The position numbers and the translations under genes were made by a program. Positions 24,465 to 34,007 of a DNA stretch of 64,000 bases are shown here, one piece after another. Numbering within the stretch: position 1 is the first letter of the stretch; each line of letters opens with the position of its first letter. Source of the DNA: Candidatus Rubrivivax defluviihabitans (lineage in GTDB: Bacteria > Pseudomonadota > Gammaproteobacteria > Burkholderiales > Burkholderiaceae_C); the NCBI GenBank assembly GCA_016709385.1, contig JADJMW010000007.1, positions 62,001 through 126,000 of the forward strand. The letters are read 5' to 3'. The notes beneath the pieces were generated by a model. It did no database searches and was not told the DNA's origin. It was given only the letters and a program-made list of their open reading frames with translations.

Positions 24465-24610
24465 GGCGCGCAGTATCGCGCGGCCAGGATGCGGGGCGAC
24501 CCGGATGGTGGCTGCCGGGCGACCCGATAGCATCAGTCCGCGTTTTCCCGCACCCACTGTCTTTCGTCCCATGCCATGCGGCACGGTCCACCACTGCCAG
24601 GAGCTTCCCC

Positions 24611-26401
24611 ATGCAAGAACGTGAACTGCGCGACCTGATCGAAGACGTCCGCCACGGCAAGCTGCCGCGGCGCCACTTCATCCGGCAGATGGTCGGCCTC
24701 GGCCTCACCGCGCCGATGGCTTCGATGATGCTCATGCATTCGGGCATCGCGCAGGCCCAGACCGCCCTGCCCTACAAGCCCACCAAGCGCGGCGGCGGCG
24801 GCGCGCTGAAGGTGCTGTGGTGGCAGGGCCCGGTGCTGCTGAACCCGCAATTCGCCACCGGCACCAAGGAACAGGAGGGCTCGCGCATCTTCTACGAGCC
24901 GCTGGCGGCCTGGGACGCCGAGGGCAACCTGGTGCCGATCCTGGCGGCCGAGATTCCATCGCGCGACAACGGTGGCCTGTCGGCCGACGGCAAGAGCGTG
25001 ACCTGGAAGCTGAAGAAGGGCGTGCAATGGCACGACGGCCAGCCGTTCACGGCCGACGACGTGGTCTTCAATTGGGAATACCACAAGGACCCGGCCACCA
25101 GCTCGAGCTGGATCAGCACCTACCGCGACATCAAGGTCACGAAGGTCGATTCGCACACGGTGAAGGTCGACTTCCCGAAGCCGACGCCGTTCTGGGCCGA
25201 GCCTTTCGTGGGCACGGTGGGCATGATCATTCCCAAGCATGTCTTCGCGCCGTATATCGGCGCCAAGTCGCGCGAGGCGCCGGCCAATACGCGGCCGGTG
25301 GGCACGGGGCCGTACAAGATCGTCGACTTCAAGCCGGGCGACCTGGTGCGCGCCGAGATCAACAACAGCTACCACATCGCCAACCGGCCGCATTTCGACA
25401 CCTTCGAGATGAAGGGCGGCGGCGACGCGACCAGTGCCGCGCGCGCGGTGCTGCAGACCGGCGAATACGACTTCGCCTGGAACCTGCAGGTCGCCGACGA
25501 GGTGCTCAAGGGCCTGGAGGCCGGCGGCAAGGGCAAGGTGGCGGTGGTGCCCGGCGGCAACATCGAATTCATCCAGCTCAACGTCACCGACCCCTGGAAC
25601 GAGGTGCAGGGTGAACGAGGCCATGTCAGCAGCAAGCACCCGGCCTTCAGCGACAAGGCGGTGCGCGACGCGATGGCGCTGCTGGTCGACCGCAAGAGCG
25701 TGCAGGACTTCATCTACGGCCGCACCGGCGTGGCCACGGCGAACTTCCTGAACAACCCGCCGCGTTTCCGCAGCCCGAACCTGAAGTTCGAATTCAACGT
25801 CGACAAGGCCAACCAGATCCTGGACGCCGCGGGCTGGGTACGCGGCAGCGACGGCATCCGCGCCAAGGGCGGCACCAAGCTGAAGTTCGTCTTCCAGACC
25901 TCGGTGAACAAGCCGCGCCAGGATACGCAGGCCATCGTCAAGAGCGCCTGCAGCAAGGCCGGCATCGACCTCGAACTGAAGAGCGTGACGGCGGCGGTGT
26001 TCTTCGGCGGCGACCAGGCCAACCCCGACACCTACACCAAGTTCTGGGCCGACATCCAGATGTACACCACCACCATGACGCAGCCCGACCCGCAACTGTT
26101 CATGGAGCAGTACTGCAGCTGGGAGATCGCGCAGAAGGAAAACAAGTGGGCCAAGCGCAACATCCTGCGCTGGAAGAACGACGAGTACGACGCCGCCCAC
26201 CTGGCGGCGCAGAGCGAGCTCGACCCGATGAAACGCGCGGCGCTGTTCATCAAGATGAACGACCTCATCGGCAACAGCAACCACATCATCCCGGTGGTCT
26301 TCCGCCCGCGCGTCTCGGCCACCAATGTCAAGCTCTCGGCGCCGCTGTCGGGCTGGGACAACGACATGTGGGCGCTGGCGCACTGGTACAAGGAATCCTG
26401 A
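24611..26401 (+). CDS. ABC transporter substrate-binding protein, peptide/Dpp-Opp type (family 5)
   Basis: 596 residues. A Tat-type signal (LPRRHFIRQM with the twin Arg at 20-21) leads to a hydrophobic stretch and a likely cleavage after AQA near residue 49. The mature part is a family 5 binding protein (LKKGVQWHDGQPFTADDVVF, then RPVGTGPYKIVDF). Tat export of an SBP suggests folding in the cytoplasm. It heads a five-gene importer set and is divergent from the two N-acyl-amino-acid hydrolases, which suggests uptake of peptides or N-acyl amino acids (inference). Confidence 0.92.
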   Translation: MQERELRDLIEDVRHGKLPRRHFIRQMVGLGLTAPMASMMLMHSGIAQAQTALPYKPTKRGGGGALKVLWWQGPVLLNPQFATGTKEQEGSRIFYEPLAAWDAEGNLVPILAAEIPSRDNGGLSADGKSVTWKLKKGVQWHDGQPFTADDVVFNWEYHKDPATSSSWISTYRDIKVTKVDSHTVKVDFPKPTPFWAEPFVGTVGMIIPKHVFAPYIGAKSREAPANTRPVGTGPYKIVDFKPGDLVRAEINNSYHIANRPHFDTFEMKGGGDATSAARAVLQTGEYDFAWNLQVADEVLKGLEAGGKGKVAVVPGGNIEFIQLNVTDPWNEVQGERGHVSSKHPAFSDKAVRDAMALLVDRKSVQDFIYGRTGVATANFLNNPPRFRSPNLKFEFNVDKANQILDAAGWVRGSDGIRAKGGTKLKFVFQTSVNKPRQDTQAIVKSACSKAGIDLELKSVTAAVFFGGDQANPDTYTKFWADIQMYTTTMTQPDPQLFMEQYCSWEIAQKENKWAKRNILRWKNDEYDAAHLAAQSELDPMKRAALFIKMNDLIGNSNHIIPVVFRPRVSATNVKLSAPLSGWDNDMWALAHWYKES

Positions 26402-26457
26402 CCGCGGGCGGATGACGCTGCTGCAGGGCGATCACTCGAACGCGCGCTGAAGTCGCC

Positions 26458-27417
26458 TTGGGCACCTACATCCTGCGCCGGCTGCTGATCGCGGTGCCCA
26501 GCCTGCTGGGCATCAGCGTCGTGCTGTTCACGGTGCTGGCGCTGGCGCCGGGCGACCCGTTCGAGGAACTGGCCACCAACCCCAACGTGCCGCCCGAGGT
26601 GCGCATGGCGCTGCGCGCCTCGCTGGGGCTGGACGACCCGGTGTGGCAGCGTTATATCCACTGGCTCACGAGCATGTTCAAGGGCGAGTGGGGTTTCTCC
26701 TTCGTGAGCCGGCTCGACGTCGACACTCTGATCCTGCAGCGACTGCCGGTCACCATCGCCGTCATCGGCCTGAGCCAGCTGCTGGCGCTGCTGATCGCGC
26801 TGCCGGTGGGCATCCTGGCGGCAGTGAAGCCCTATTCCTGGTTCGATCGCATCGCCAGCACGCTGTCGTTCATCGGCTTTTCGCTGCCGACCTTCTTCAC
26901 CGGCCTCTTGTTCATCCTGTTCTTCAGCATCACCCTCGACTGGTTTCCCTTCGTCTTCCAGGGTGAGGTGGCGGCCACCGGCTTCGGCTGGTGGGTGGTG
27001 CAGTTCAAGCAGGCCATCATGCCGATCATGGTGCTGGGCCTGTTCCAGGCCGCGAGCTGGATGCGCTACGTGCGCTCGAGCGTGCTCGACGTGGTGCGCC
27101 TGGACTATGTGACCACCGCACGCAGCAAGGGCCTGAAGGAGCGCATGGTCATCCTCAAGCACGTGGTGCGCAATGCCTTGATCCCGGTGGTGACGCTGGT
27201 GGCGCTGCAGGTGCCGGGCATCTTCGGCGGCGCCATCGTCACCGAGCAGATCTTCCGCATCCCCGGCATCGGCAGCCTGCTCATCGACAGCATCCTGCGC
27301 AACGACACGCCGGTGATCATGGCCGTGACCTTCGTCTTCGCCTGCCTGGTGGTGCTGTTCAACCTGGTGGCCGACTTGCTGTATGGCTGGCTCGACCCCC
27401 GCATCTCCTATCGGTGA
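26458..27417 (+). CDS. ABC transporter permease, DppB-like
   Basis: 319 residues with about six membrane segments and the EAA-type loop in LDYVTTARSKGLKERMVILK. The family start MxxYILRRLLxxxP fits a TTG start at 26458; no ATG lies close by. It follows the SBP gene by 56 bases and overlaps the next permease by about 35 bases. With the DppC-like partner it should form the inner-membrane channel. Confidence 0.92.
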   Translation: MGTYILRRLLIAVPSLLGISVVLFTVLALAPGDPFEELATNPNVPPEVRMALRASLGLDDPVWQRYIHWLTSMFKGEWGFSFVSRLDVDTLILQRLPVTIAVIGLSQLLALLIALPVGILAAVKPYSWFDRIASTLSFIGFSLPTFFTGLLFILFFSITLDWFPFVFQGEVAATGFGWWVVQFKQAIMPIMVLGLFQAASWMRYVRSSVLDVVRLDYVTTARSKGLKERMVILKHVVRNALIPVVTLVALQVPGIFGGAIVTEQIFRIPGIGSLLIDSILRNDTPVIMAVTFVFACLVVLFNLVADLLYGWLDPRISYR

Positions 27418-28314
27418 GGCGGCGGGCGGGCGCAAGCCCGTCAGCACCTCGCCCTGGGCCGAGGCCTGGCGGCGCTTCAAGCGCCACCGCCTGGCGCTGG
27501 CCAGCCTGTGGCTGCTGGCGCTGCTGTCGCTGGTGGTGCTGCTGGGGCCCCTGGTCTACCAGGTGGGCATCAACGACATCGATTTCACGGCGCGCATGAA
27601 AGGCCCCTCGGGCGCACACCCGCTGGGCACCGACGACCTGGGGCGCGACCTGCTGGCGCGCATGCTCTACGGCGGCCGCATCTCGCTGGCGGTGGGCTTC
27701 GCGGCCATGTTCACAGGCATCCTCATCGGCATCGTCATCGGCGCCATCGCCGGCATCTCGCGCGGCTGGGTCGACACCGTGCTGATGTGGGTCACCGACC
27801 TCTTCCTCAGCCTGCCCACGCTGCCGGTGCTGCTGCTGCTGATCTTCTTCTTCCGCGACGCGCTGAAGAGCGTGTTCGGGCCCGAGGTGGGCATCTTCCT
27901 GCTCATCGTGCTGGTCATCGGGGGCTTGAGCTGGATGCCGGTGGCGCGGCTGGTGCGGGCGCAGTTCTTCAGCCTGCGCGAGAAGGAATTCGTCGAGGCC
28001 GCGCGCGCCCTGGGTGCCAGCGTGCCGCGCCAGGTGGTGCGGCATATCCTGCCCAACGCGCTGGGGCCGGTGATCGTGGCCGCCACCATCAACATTGCCG
28101 CGGCGATCATCGCCGAGAGCACGCTGTCCTTCCTGGGCCTGGGCTTCCCGCCCGATATTCCCACCTGGGGCCGCATCCTCAACGACAGCCGCGACTACCT
28201 GGACATCGCCACCCACTGGGCGCTGTTTCCGGGCCTGGCCATCTTCATCGCCGTGTTGACGATCAATTTCATCGGCGACGGCCTGCGCGACGCGCTGGAC
28301 CCCCGCCGCGTGTT

Positions 28315-28318
<4 letters not shown>
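27383..28318 (+). CDS. ABC transporter permease, DppC-like
   Basis: 311 residues. The N-terminal cytoplasmic segment is followed by a membrane helix (LASLWLLALLSLVVLLGPLV), the periplasmic GAHPLGTDDLGRDLLARMLYG typical of DppC/OppC, and five further helices. The EAA loop is EFVEAARALGASVPRQVV. The ATG at 27383 overlaps the previous gene; later starts would remove the first helix's flank. Its stop overlaps the ATP-binding gene start. Confidence 0.92.
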
Positions 28319-29294
<976 letters not shown>

Positions 29295-29298
<4 letters not shown>

Positions 29299-30314
29299 AC
29301 GCGCCGGCACCGAACCCGAAACTGCCCGCGGCGAAACGGCTCGACCTGCCCTTGCTCAAGGTCGAGAACCTGGTCAAGCGCTTCCCCATCAAGGGCGGCC
29401 TGTTCTCGCGCGTGGTGGACCATGTGCATGCCGTGGACGGTGTCAGCTTCGAACTGGCCGCAGGCGAGACCCTGGGCGTGGTGGGTGAGAGCGGCTGCGG
29501 CAAGAGCACCACCGGCCGCTGCGTCCTGCGCCTGATCGAACCGACCTCGGGCGAGGTGACCTTCGCCGGACGCAGCGTTACCGGCGCCGGCAAGACCGAG
29601 CTGCGCGCGCTGGCGCGCGACATGCAGATCATCTTCCAGGACCCGTATGCGAGCCTGAACCCGCGCATGACGGTGGGCGCCATCATCGGCGAGGCGCTCA
29701 CCATCCACAAGCTGACGAAGACGCCCGGCGAGTACCACGAGCGCATCGTGCAGCTGCTGGAAACGGTGGGCCTGGCGGCCGACCACATGCGGCGCTTTCC
29801 GCACGAATTCAGCGGTGGCCAGCGACAGCGCATCGGCATCGCACGCGCGCTGGCGGTGAGGCCGAAGCTGATCGTCTGCGACGAGGCGGTGAGCGCGCTC
29901 GACGTCTCCATTCAGGCCCAGGTGATCAACCTGCTGGAAGACCTGCGCAGCCAGTTCGACTTGAGCTATGTCTTCATCGCGCACGACCTGAGTGTGGTCG
30001 AGCACATCAGCCACCGCGTGGCGGTGATGTACCTGGGCCGCATCGTCGAGATCGCACCGAGCAAGGCGCTGTACACGAACCCCTTGCACCCCTACACCGA
30101 GGCGCTGATGTCGGCGGTGCCGATTCCCGACCCGAGCATCAAGCGCAAGCGCATTCCGCTGCAGGGCGACGTGCCCAGCCCCATCCACCCGCCCCAGGGC
30201 TGCCACTTCCACACCCGCTGCCCGATCGCGAAACACCCGCTGTGCAGCACCGAGCAGCCCATGCTGAAGCAGAGCGGCGAAGGGCACTGGGTAGCCTGCC
30301 ATTTGCGCGGATAG
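29295..30314 (+). CDS. ABC transporter ATP-binding protein, DppF-like
   Basis: 339 residues from GTG 29295, which overlaps the previous stop (GTGA). Walker A GESGCGKS, Q-loop in IIFQDPYASLNPRM, signature FSGGQRQR, Walker B LIVCDEAVSALD, switch His in FIAHDLSVVEH, and the C-terminal Cys-rich GCHFHTRCPIAKHPLC are present. It completes the importer. No clear terminator was found in the ~120 bases after its stop. Confidence 0.93.
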
Positions 30315-30436
30315 ATGGCTCAACCAGTGGACGTGCATCGACGGTATCGATCGATGGTGCGGCTGCGCGGCACGGAAGCACGGATGCGCGGCAAGTTGGG
30401 ACGGCGCGGACAGGCGGTGCGGAGCGATGATCGTAT

Positions 30437-30669
30437 TCAGGCGACGCAGCCTGGCGGAACGCCCCGGCCGCGCGCCGCGCCGCCGCTGGCGGCCGCTCCC
30501 GTCGCAGCCGCAAAGGGTGGCGCCGGCGCGAGATGCCCCGGTGCGCCGCCCAGTGCGTCGAGCGGGCTGCGCACCGCGCCACCGCCCATGCGCAGCACAT
30601 GCGCAGCACATGCGTATAGATCATCGTGGTGCTGACGTCGGCGTGACCCAGCAGTTCCTGCAGGCCCCT
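30437..30669 (-). pseudogene. C-terminal remnant of an integron-type tyrosine integrase, frameshifted
   Basis: On the minus strand from 30669 the sequence reads RGLQELLGHADVSTTMIYTH, including the catalytic His and Tyr of a tyrosine recombinase. An 11-bp tandem duplication then breaks the frame; removing one copy gives VLRMGGGAVRSPLDAL, the typical IntI C-terminus. The rest of the integrase (about 250 residues, including the catalytic Arg) is absent upstream. No attC sites or gene cassettes were recognised nearby. Confidence 0.72.
30587..30608. repeat. 11-bp tandem duplication in the integrase remnant
   Basis: CATGCGCAGCA occurs twice in direct succession (30587-30597 and 30598-30608), followed by a partial third copy CATGCG. 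It shifts the frame of the integrase remnant, so it looks like a slippage or template-switch event after selection was lost. Confidence 0.85.
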
Positions 30670-30724
30670 CGTCGTTTCGTGTGGAATCCAACAGTCAGAA
30701 TCGCTGGTCGTCGTCGAGCCCCGG

Positions 30725-31030
30725 TCACCCGGCCACCGGCCGAAAAACGCGGATCCTGGGCGAGAGCTTGGCTCGGAGTTCCCGGTCGGCGACTCGGATG
30801 TCGTACTCGGACTGCAGGTTCAGCCAGAACCGGGCCTCCATGCCGAAGAACAACCCGAGCCGAAGCGCTGTATCCGCGGTGATGGGGCGCTGGCCATTCA
30901 CCAGTTCGCTGATCCTGCTCGGCGAGACATCGATGTTCGCCGCAAGTTGGCGGGCACTGATGCCCATGGGCTTCATGAAGTCCTCGAGCAGGATCTCGCC
31001 CGGATGAATCTCGTCAAGCAACTTGGCCAT
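30725..31030 (-). CDS. higA: HigA-family antitoxin (VapI-type HTH)
   Basis: 101 residues, full length. The helix-turn-helix covers about residues 24-60 (ISARQLAANIDVSPSRISEL, then NGQRPITADTALRL), followed by the family FFGMEARFWLNLQSEYDI. HigA normally neutralises the mRNA interferase HigB, whose gene lies upstream with the pair sharing a promoter. Here only the last 15 codons of higB are found, 11 bases upstream of this ATG. The protein could still act as a repressor or neutralise a HigB elsewhere. Confidence 0.88.
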   Translation of the reverse strand: MAKLLDEIHPGEILLEDFMKPMGISARQLAANIDVSPSRISELVNGQRPITADTALRLGLFFGMEARFWLNLQSEYDIRVADRELRAKLSPRIRVFRPVAG

Positions 31031-31041
31031 GTTTCAAAGTC

Positions 31042-31089
31042 CTAGTGGTAGTCCACGATCTCGACGCTGTGCGCTCCGTCGGTCTTCCA
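31042..31089 (-). pseudogene. C-terminal scrap of the HigB toxin
   Basis: Reads WKTDGAHSVEIVDYH then TAG at 31042-31044, matching the end of HigB proteins. Upstream of the Trp codon similarity is lost; a GICFL-like piece about 35 bases further up, in another frame, may be the preceding HigB strand. The catalytic core is missing, so no active toxin is encoded here. Confidence 0.65.
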
Positions 31090-31615
31090 GACTCAATGAG
31101 CGGTCGGTCACCGGTCATGTTGAGAAAGCAGATCCCTTTGACAGCGGTCGTTTGCGAGCGGCAAACGCCGATCTGGACGCGACGCGGCCAAGCGGCTGAA
31201 TCCGAGGGCTCGCGACCTGACAGCTGCTGACGCGCTCTTGACGGCCACCCATCCAAATCGCAGGTTCCAGAGCGACCGTTGAGAAGGGACGGGCGAGCAA
31301 CCGCCGCACGATACCTGCCGATTTCGTCCTGCTCGTCGGCGAGGTACTGCACGGGTGCCGAGTTGCAACGGATCTCATGGGCGTCCGGCCAAGCAGTTGG
31401 CCACAGTGTTTCGAGCGGCGCGGCACGCCCCGGACCGACAACGCCATCAGGGCGTGTCGTCTGTGAGCCGCCGTGGCACCGCTGACACGCGCCACACTCG
31501 GGCGCATAGCGTTCGGGCAGACATCGTCTTGTTGCCGGGAATGGAGCGCGACAGGAGCAGCGCCCGTGGCTCACCACAAGAGCCGCTCCTACCATGTCGG
31601 CAGGTCTGAGCCCGG
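31090..31615. other. Gene-poor stretch, possibly decayed
   Basis: About 525 bases between the higB scrap and the cytochrome gene with no convincing gene. One minus-strand frame contains ERYAPECGACQRCHGG (about 31450-31500), which includes a CxxCH pair and faintly resembles a diheme cytochrome c, but the flanks do not look like protein. It may be the relic of another cytochrome gene. Confidence 0.35.
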
Positions 31616-32008
31616 TCACTTGACCTTGAAGTCGAACCGTGGGTGGCAGTCGAGACAGAAGTTCACCGACTTCTCGTGCTGCCGATGGCAGAGTCCGCAA
31701 TCGGCCTCGGTGCCGTAGTGGCGCGACTCGTGCGGATTCACCGGCTTCACGTTGGCGGTCGATGCAGCCAGGGCCTTGGAGTCGCCGTCGGCATGACAGC
31801 TGAGGCAGGTTTCCATCGACACCGGCTCCGACTTCTTCGCTTCCCCGTGACACTTCACGCAGCGCACGCGATTGTCGGCATGCAGCTTGCCGAGCGGCCC
31901 TTCCGTCGTCCTTGTTGCGTCTTGAGCGCCGACTGCGCCGGCAAGAAAGACGCCCACCATCAAGGCGAGTGTGGCCGACAGGAAGTTGCGCAAGGATTTG
32001 TCGCTCAT
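31616..32008 (-). CDS. Periplasmic tetraheme cytochrome c
   Basis: 130 residues with a Sec signal peptide (hydrophobic 9-25, likely cleavage after VGA at 28). Four CxxCH haem-binding motifs are at 50-54, 68-72, 104-108 and 118-122; additional His at 43, 93, 97 and 111 could be the axial ligands. This matches the small tetraheme cytochrome module that in Shewanella fumarate reductase is fused in front of the flavin domain. Here it is separate and lies 118 bases downstream of the flavoprotein gene. It should pass electrons from the membrane quinol pool to the flavoprotein. ATG 32008 fits the signal peptide; the longer frame to 32143 does not. Confidence 0.9.
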   Translation of the reverse strand: MSDKSLRNFLSATLALMVGVFLAGAVGAQDATRTTEGPLGKLHADNRVRCVKCHGEAKKSEPVSMETCLSCHADGDSKALAASTANVKPVNPHESRHYGTEADCGLCHRQHEKSVNFCLDCHPRFDFKVK

Positions 32009-32090
32009 TTGTTTCCCCAGTCCTGAACATGGCGCCGAGAACGGCAGGGCCCGTTCGCAGCCGATTCGATTGACATTGACCGTCCCCTTC

Positions 32091-32134
32091 GCCCCTCGGG
32101 CGATCGAAGCTCTGCCCCTCGGGCAATCAAAGCT
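32091..32134. repeat. Short tandem repeat after the flavoprotein gene
   Basis: Two 21-base units starting GCCCCTCGGGC (32091-32111 and 32114-32134), two mismatches apart, with a period of 23. The second unit includes the flavoprotein stop codon, so the 3' end of that gene was partly duplicated into the gap before the cytochrome gene. Confidence 0.7.
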
Positions 32135-33812
32135 TCGCCACATGACGTCCGGCCAGGTAGCCGAAGGTGTAGCAGCGGCCCAGGGACAGGCCGAAGACGG
32201 TGAGCGGGTAGTCGACGCCGCCGTAGAAGCCGCCGCCCAGGTTCCCGATCAGGTATAGGCCCTGGATGGGCTTGCCATCGGCGTCCAGGGCCTGATGGTT
32301 CTCGTCGACCAGCATGCCCGAGGTGATCGCGGAGACACGGACTCTGCGGTGAATGCCGTAGAAGGGCGGCTTGACGACGGGAATCAGCCGGTCGGCGGGC
32401 TTGCCGAAGTCGTCGTCCTTGCCAGCGGCAACGAGTTCGTTGTAGCGCCTGACGGTCGCCGCCAGGCCCGCGGCGTCGATCCCGAGCTTGCCGGCCAGTT
32501 CCTCGAGCGTGTCGGCCACATAGGTGTTGACCTGCGACGGGAAGACGCCCTTCTTCGGGGTCGGATCTTCGGGCATGTAGTTTTTCAGGCCCTCCGGCGG
32601 CACCAGCCTGCCCGGCCAGTTCGCGGCCCGCGTCATGTAGTCGGCATCGAAGATCTGGCAGTAGTGCCCGGCGTCCTTCGCATCGCGCAGGTAGTTGTTG
32701 AGCAGGGACATCTCGACGCTCTCGTTGACGAAGCGCCTGCCCGCCCGATTCACGGCCAGGAAGGGCATGTCGCACATCGAGGCCGGGCCGGCGTCGAAGT
32801 CGTGCAGCATCTTGGTGTGGCCGATGGGCTCGATCACGCCGCCGGCCCAGTAGGCCATGGCGAAACCGTCACCGGTGCGGTCCATCTGCTTGCGGCCGAA
32901 ATGCTTCAGGTCGGGGATGAAGTAGTCGCACATCGCCTTGTTGTTCTGGTAGTCGCCGGTGGCCACGATGACGCCCTTGGTGGCCAGGAACTTCCTGTAC
33001 TTGCCGTCCTTGCCCTTGGCGATGACGCCCTTGACCTCGCCGGCGGCGTTCTGCACCAGTTGCTCGGCGGGCATGCGGAAGAAGAACTGCACGCCGGCCT
33101 TCTGGGCCACCTGGGCCAGGGCACGCATGCCGTCGCCCGTGGTGTAGGGCTTGGGGCCGAAGAACGACGTGACGTAGTTCAGCGTATAGCCATTGAGTTT
33201 GCGGATGGCGAACTGCGGTGCACTGCCCTGGTCGACGACTTGCGCGCCGCCCTGCTTGGCGCGGTCGATGACCCAGCGCACGGCCTCGCCCGAGTGGTAG
33301 GCCCATTGCCGGATGAGCGCCGGGTTGCAGCGGTGGTTGTTGTCGTTCAGGAGCTTGGCGACCAGCGCCTCGATGCCGGCCTTGTCGCTGGTGGCCAGGT
33401 CGATCCCCGAACCGGTATTGCCCTGCGACATCGGCATGGGGTGCTTCTGGATCACGGCGACCTTGGCGCCGCTCTCGGCGGCCGCGAGGGCCGCCGGAAC
33501 ACCCGATGCACCCGCGCCGACCACGACGACGTCGAAGCTCAGCGTTTCCTTGATATCCGCGTCGGCAATCGGCCTGGGCTTGGGCAGAAAGGACAGTGTC
33601 GCGCCGCCATCGGAACTGCGGGCGAAATTGCCGCTGCTGTCCACCGCCGCGCCAGCAGCTTCGGCGGCCAAGCTGGCCAGCCCGAGCGCACCGACGCCCG
33701 CGGCACCGGCAGCCGTGCGCGAAAAGAAGCTCCGGCGCGAGATGCCGTGGGCCAGCACGTCCCGGGTATAGCCGTCCATCCCTTTTGTCGCCAGCGATCG
33801 GTCCTTGCTCAT
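32127..33812 (-). CDS. Tat-exported FAD-binding reductase (flavocytochrome c flavin subunit type)
   Basis: 561 residues from ATG 33812, which has GAGGAG eight bases upstream. A Tat signal (ISRRSFFSRTAAG, twin Arg at 26-27) is followed by the FAD-binding GAGASG at 99-104 and the fumarate reductase/succinate dehydrogenase flavoprotein fold (MSQGNTGSGIDLAT, FVNESVEMSL, C-terminal GNLGGGFYGGVDYPLTVFGL). It belongs with fumarate, urocanate and methacrylate reductases and relatives. The substrate-pocket residues do not obviously match fumarate reductase, so another unsaturated acid is likely. It forms an operon with the tetraheme cytochrome and is divergent from a LysR gene. Confidence 0.88.
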   Translation of the reverse strand: MSKDRSLATKGMDGYTRDVLAHGISRRSFFSRTAAGAAGVGALGLASLAAEAAGAAVDSSGNFARSSDGGATLSFLPKPRPIADADIKETLSFDVVVVGAGASGVPAALAAAESGAKVAVIQKHPMPMSQGNTGSGIDLATSDKAGIEALVAKLLNDNNHRCNPALIRQWAYHSGEAVRWVIDRAKQGGAQVVDQGSAPQFAIRKLNGYTLNYVTSFFGPKPYTTGDGMRALAQVAQKAGVQFFFRMPAEQLVQNAAGEVKGVIAKGKDGKYRKFLATKGVIVATGDYQNNKAMCDYFIPDLKHFGRKQMDRTGDGFAMAYWAGGVIEPIGHTKMLHDFDAGPASMCDMPFLAVNRAGRRFVNESVEMSLLNNYLRDAKDAGHYCQIFDADYMTRAANWPGRLVPPEGLKNYMPEDPTPKKGVFPSQVNTYVADTLEELAGKLGIDAAGLAATVRRYNELVAAGKDDDFGKPADRLIPVVKPPFYGIHRRVRVSAITSGMLVDENHQALDADGKPIQGLYLIGNLGGGFYGGVDYPLTVFGLSLGRCYTFGYLAGRHVAKL

Positions 33813-34007
33813 CGTCTGCTCCTCGAAGTGACGCGGCGACACCTGCAACCGAACCCGGTCGCCAGATCACCGCATCTTGGTATAAACCCTAATCTCCAAT
33901 CGATTGTGGGAGGGGAGTGGGCATTGATCCAGTCGCTTTTTGGATGGTCGGATAAGCCCCGCGAATAGCATTGGGCTGCTTCAGCGTCCCCGATCGAGAC
34001 CGTTGCC
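33813..34007. promoter_or_regulatory. Divergent control region for the reductase operon and its LysR regulator
   Basis: 195 bases with markedly higher AT content than the neighbours. It contains a 10-bp palindrome CAATCGATTG at 33897-33906 and a TATAAA at about 33880. A LysR protein encoded at one side of such a gap usually binds here. No exact T-N11-A box could be assigned with confidence. Confidence 0.45.

Noticed and set aside
30315..30635. 106-codon plus-strand frame after the DppF-like gene
   Set aside because: No similarity to a known family, poor codon pattern, and it overlaps the minus-strand integrase remnant.
31450..31500. CxxCH-like piece on the minus strand (ACQRCHGG)
   Set aside because: Suggestive of a haem site, but the surrounding frame does not read as a cytochrome; kept only as a note for the gap.
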